The position numbers were made by a program, and so were the translations under genes. 64,000 nucleotides of DNA from Sulfurimonas autotrophica DSM 16294 (GTDB taxonomy: Bacteria > Campylobacterota > Campylobacteria > Campylobacterales > Sulfurimonadaceae): positions 124,001 through 188,000 of the forward strand of contig NC_014506.1 of NCBI RefSeq assembly GCF_000147355.1. Direction: 5' to 3'. The stretch's first letter is position 1; each line of letters opens with the position of its first letter. Under the pieces are notes generated by a model, which ran no database searches, was not told where the DNA came from, and saw only the letters and a program-made list of their open reading frames with translations. Below, in pieces: positions 62,617-64,000 of this stretch.

Positions 62617-63186
62617 ATGAAATTAGAAGAAATTATCATGAAGTTATTTGGTTTTTCAAGACCAACATATTTTAAAAAAAAAAGAGAACAACTACCTATA
62701 ATGGTTTTACTTGAACAATATTTCAGCAAACAGGAGTTAGAGGAGTTCGTAAAAAACAACCAAATCAAAAAGTTTGAATTAATTAAGAACATGAATTTTG
62801 AAGAGTTAAAAAATAAAATAAACCAACCGAATAGAGACTTTACTCAAGCAGTCCACATCAATCGCCTACTAAATTCGACCTTTAACACCAAGGCTCTAGC
62901 ATATCTATACTTCCTTCTTGAAAAATATGATATTAAAGATAGTGCTGATCTTTATAAATTTAATATTAAAAAAGATCAAGAACATTTCTTTATACGTTTT
63001 ATGTCAGACTGGTTTCATGATGAAAAAGCCAATGTTCTTTCGTTTGCACGCAACAGAAAAGAATTTAATGAATATTCTGAATTATATCTTATGAAGGAGG
63101 AAATTAATTTTATTTTTCAAAACAAAGAAGTATTCATATCATCAGTACATAAAATACTACAACAAAAACTAAAAAAAGGAGTTTAA
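62617..63186 (+). CDS. Unknown helical protein divergent from the transfer operon
   Basis: A 189-aa charged, helical protein starting at ATG 62617 with AAAGG 7 nt upstream. The N-terminus (MKLFGFSRPTYFKKKREQLPIMVLL) resembles a DNA-binding helix-turn-helix start seen in small plasmid-type regulators. No clear family. Given its place at the repeats, a role in copy control or transfer regulation is possible. Confidence 0.6.
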   Translation: MKLEEIIMKLFGFSRPTYFKKKREQLPIMVLLEQYFSKQELEEFVKNNQIKKFELIKNMNFEELKNKINQPNRDFTQAVHINRLLNSTFNTKALAYLYFLLEKYDIKDSADLYKFNIKKDQEHFFIRFMSDWFHDEKANVLSFARNRKEFNEYSELYLMKEEINFIFQNKEVFISSVHKILQQKLKKGV

Positions 63187-63204
63187 AATTCTTTCTTTAA
63201 ATTA

Positions 63205-64000
63205 TTATGTAGGAACCTCTGGGTATCTAAATAAAACCGCATTCCAGTACTTTAGAGGATAAATACTTCGTTCCTCAGCCTCAAGTACTATTACCCTTAT
63301 AGAGCTAATGACACCATCAACTTTTTGAACTAAAATCTTGATTATTTTTGAGTATCTTTTTACTGTTCTAGGGGAAACTTTTGCTTGTTTAGCGATGTTT
63401 GAGTAGGTTAATTTAGTTTTATGTCGCAATAGTAATTCGAAAGCTACTTTAATCTTGGCTGCTGTCTTAATGCGCTTAATATCTTTTGTCCGTGTTGCAG
63501 ATTTACTTTGTCGTCTTGAGACTTCTTTTATATAATTTATTGGAGACATATTGGTTATCTTTTTAAACTTCATAGCTCCTGTTCTATACTTATGAGCTGC
63601 TTTAAAATTATTCTTATTCTCTTCGCAAAATGCTAGAACTGACTTTATGATTGCTTTTTGTTTTATAGGCTCATCAAACTGTTCGTTTAGAAGTTCTGCT
63701 CGTTTCTGTAGCTTTTCTAATAGATTGCTATGCTTTGCTACTTTATATCCATATAGTCGTAGCTGATTAAACAGATCTATATGTCTGCTTCCAGTACTCT
63801 CATACTCAGCTAAATCTGTATGCTGAGAAACTTTGTACTTCTCTTCTTTAATGATGAAGTTTTTAAAGTCTTCTAGGTCATACCCAAGATCATTATATGT
63901 AATTCTATATAGTTCATTGTTGAGAAAGTTTTTTGTTTGATGGTTTTGATATGCTTTATCTGCACCTATGAGTAGCTTTATACTATCAACTATGGTTTTG
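63205..64000 (-). CDS. Unknown helix-turn-helix protein, 5' end outside the window
   Basis: The frame runs without a stop from the window edge to 63205 (about 264 residues visible); an in-frame ATG at 63573 is internal, because the frame stays open and reads as protein upstream. The visible part is helical and basic; near the C-terminus KLTYSNIAKQAKVSPRTVKR is a helix-turn-helix. FKNFIIKEEKYKV and LRLYGYKVAKHSNLLEKL precede. A replication or regulatory protein of the element is possible; no catalytic motif is seen. Confidence 0.65.
   Translation of the reverse strand, partial: KTIVDSIKLLIGADKAYQNHQTKNFLNNELYRITYNDLGYDLEDFKNFIIKEEKYKVSQHTDLAEYESTGSRHIDLFNQLRLYGYKVAKHSNLLEKLQKRAELLNEQFDEPIKQKAIIKSVLAFCEENKNNFKAAHKYRTGAMKFKKITNMSPINYIKEVSRRQSKSATRTKDIKRIKTAAKIKVAFELLLRHKTKLTYSNIAKQAKVSPRTVKRYSKIIKILVQKVDGVISSIRVIVLEAEERSIYPLKYWNAVLFRYPEVPT

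Larger units (their letters stand above)
28082..64000. mobile_element. Integrated conjugative-type element (left part)
   Basis: The element starts at the tRNA-Leu fragment and a tyrosine integrase, and carries ParA partition, type I restriction-modification, a serine recombinase, a second tyrosine recombinase and F-type transfer genes (TraN-like, TraG-like). No return to housekeeping genes is seen by 64,000, so the right end lies beyond. An integrative and conjugative element is the simplest reading; a defective or mobilisable island is possible, since no relaxase, coupling protein or transfer ATPase is visible here. Confidence 0.75.

Overview
The window reads as a member of the Campylobacterota, most like Sulfurimonas or a close relative. 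The base composition is AT-rich, genes are tightly packed with many 4-11 bp overlaps, the flagellin and FliD are of Campylobacterota type, the biotin synthase is short, and a complete pseudaminic acid (Pse) pathway lies beside the flagellin. This assignment is inference from gene content; no database was searched.

Bases 1 to about 28,080 look like ordinary chromosome. From the left: a 5'-truncated FAD/NAD(P) oxidoreductase, a short AMMECR1-like protein, a CPA2-type antiporter, bioB, a YfcE-type phosphodiesterase and topA, then two back-to-back MazF-type toxin-antitoxin pairs. Next comes a 678-aa flagellin behind a well-formed sigma-28 promoter and ahead of an intrinsic terminator. On the minus strand, 22,515 down to 9,695 is one co-oriented block: fliD, pseB, pseC, a degenerate SpoT-like HD protein, pseG, a formyltransferase homologue, a PIG-L deacetylase, pseH, pseI, an aldo/keto reductase, an SpsF-like cytidylyltransferase, a class III aminotransferase and a Maf/DUF115 flagellin glycosyltransferase. 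It would make a modified nonulosonic acid and attach it to flagellin. fliS and a FliT-sized gene diverge from fliD, and both directions have sigma-28-like promoters. A short-chain dehydrogenase, HAD phosphatase, FucP-like transporter, hexose-6-phosphate mutarotase, a small exported protein and bluB follow.

From 28,082 to the right edge is an integrated element, probably an integrative and conjugative element whose right end is outside the window. Its left boundary is the 3' half of a tRNA-Leu(UAG) gene, followed by paired arm-type repeats and a tyrosine integrase. The cargo comes in modules: (a) a nucleotidyltransferase-like protein, an ImmA/IrrE metallopeptidase, a Beta-family-like protein and a convergent sce7726-like PD-(D/E)xK protein; (b) a ParA/ribbon-helix-helix partition pair with shared operator sites; (c) a lipoprotein and an XRE regulator facing each other across two matching palindromes; (d) an orphan half-HsdS; (e) a type I restriction-modification operon with DUF3800 and unknown genes inserted, ending with a 627-aa unknown; (f) two tiny proteins; (g) a serine recombinase; (h) a tight operon of a PD-(D/E)xK-like protein, a PIN protein, a DUF559-like nuclease and an RDD membrane protein; (i) a 1.3-kb gene-free stretch with a 22-bp inverted repeat and a GC-rich attC-like hairpin; (j) a second tyrosine recombinase; and (k) F-type conjugation genes (TraN-like, TraG-like) led by a small DNA-binding protein, with iteron-like repeats in front.

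The best candidates for undescribed biology are modules (a) and (h), the accessory genes in the type I operon, and the inactive-looking HD protein and deacetylase/formyltransferase pair inside the flagellin-glycan operon.
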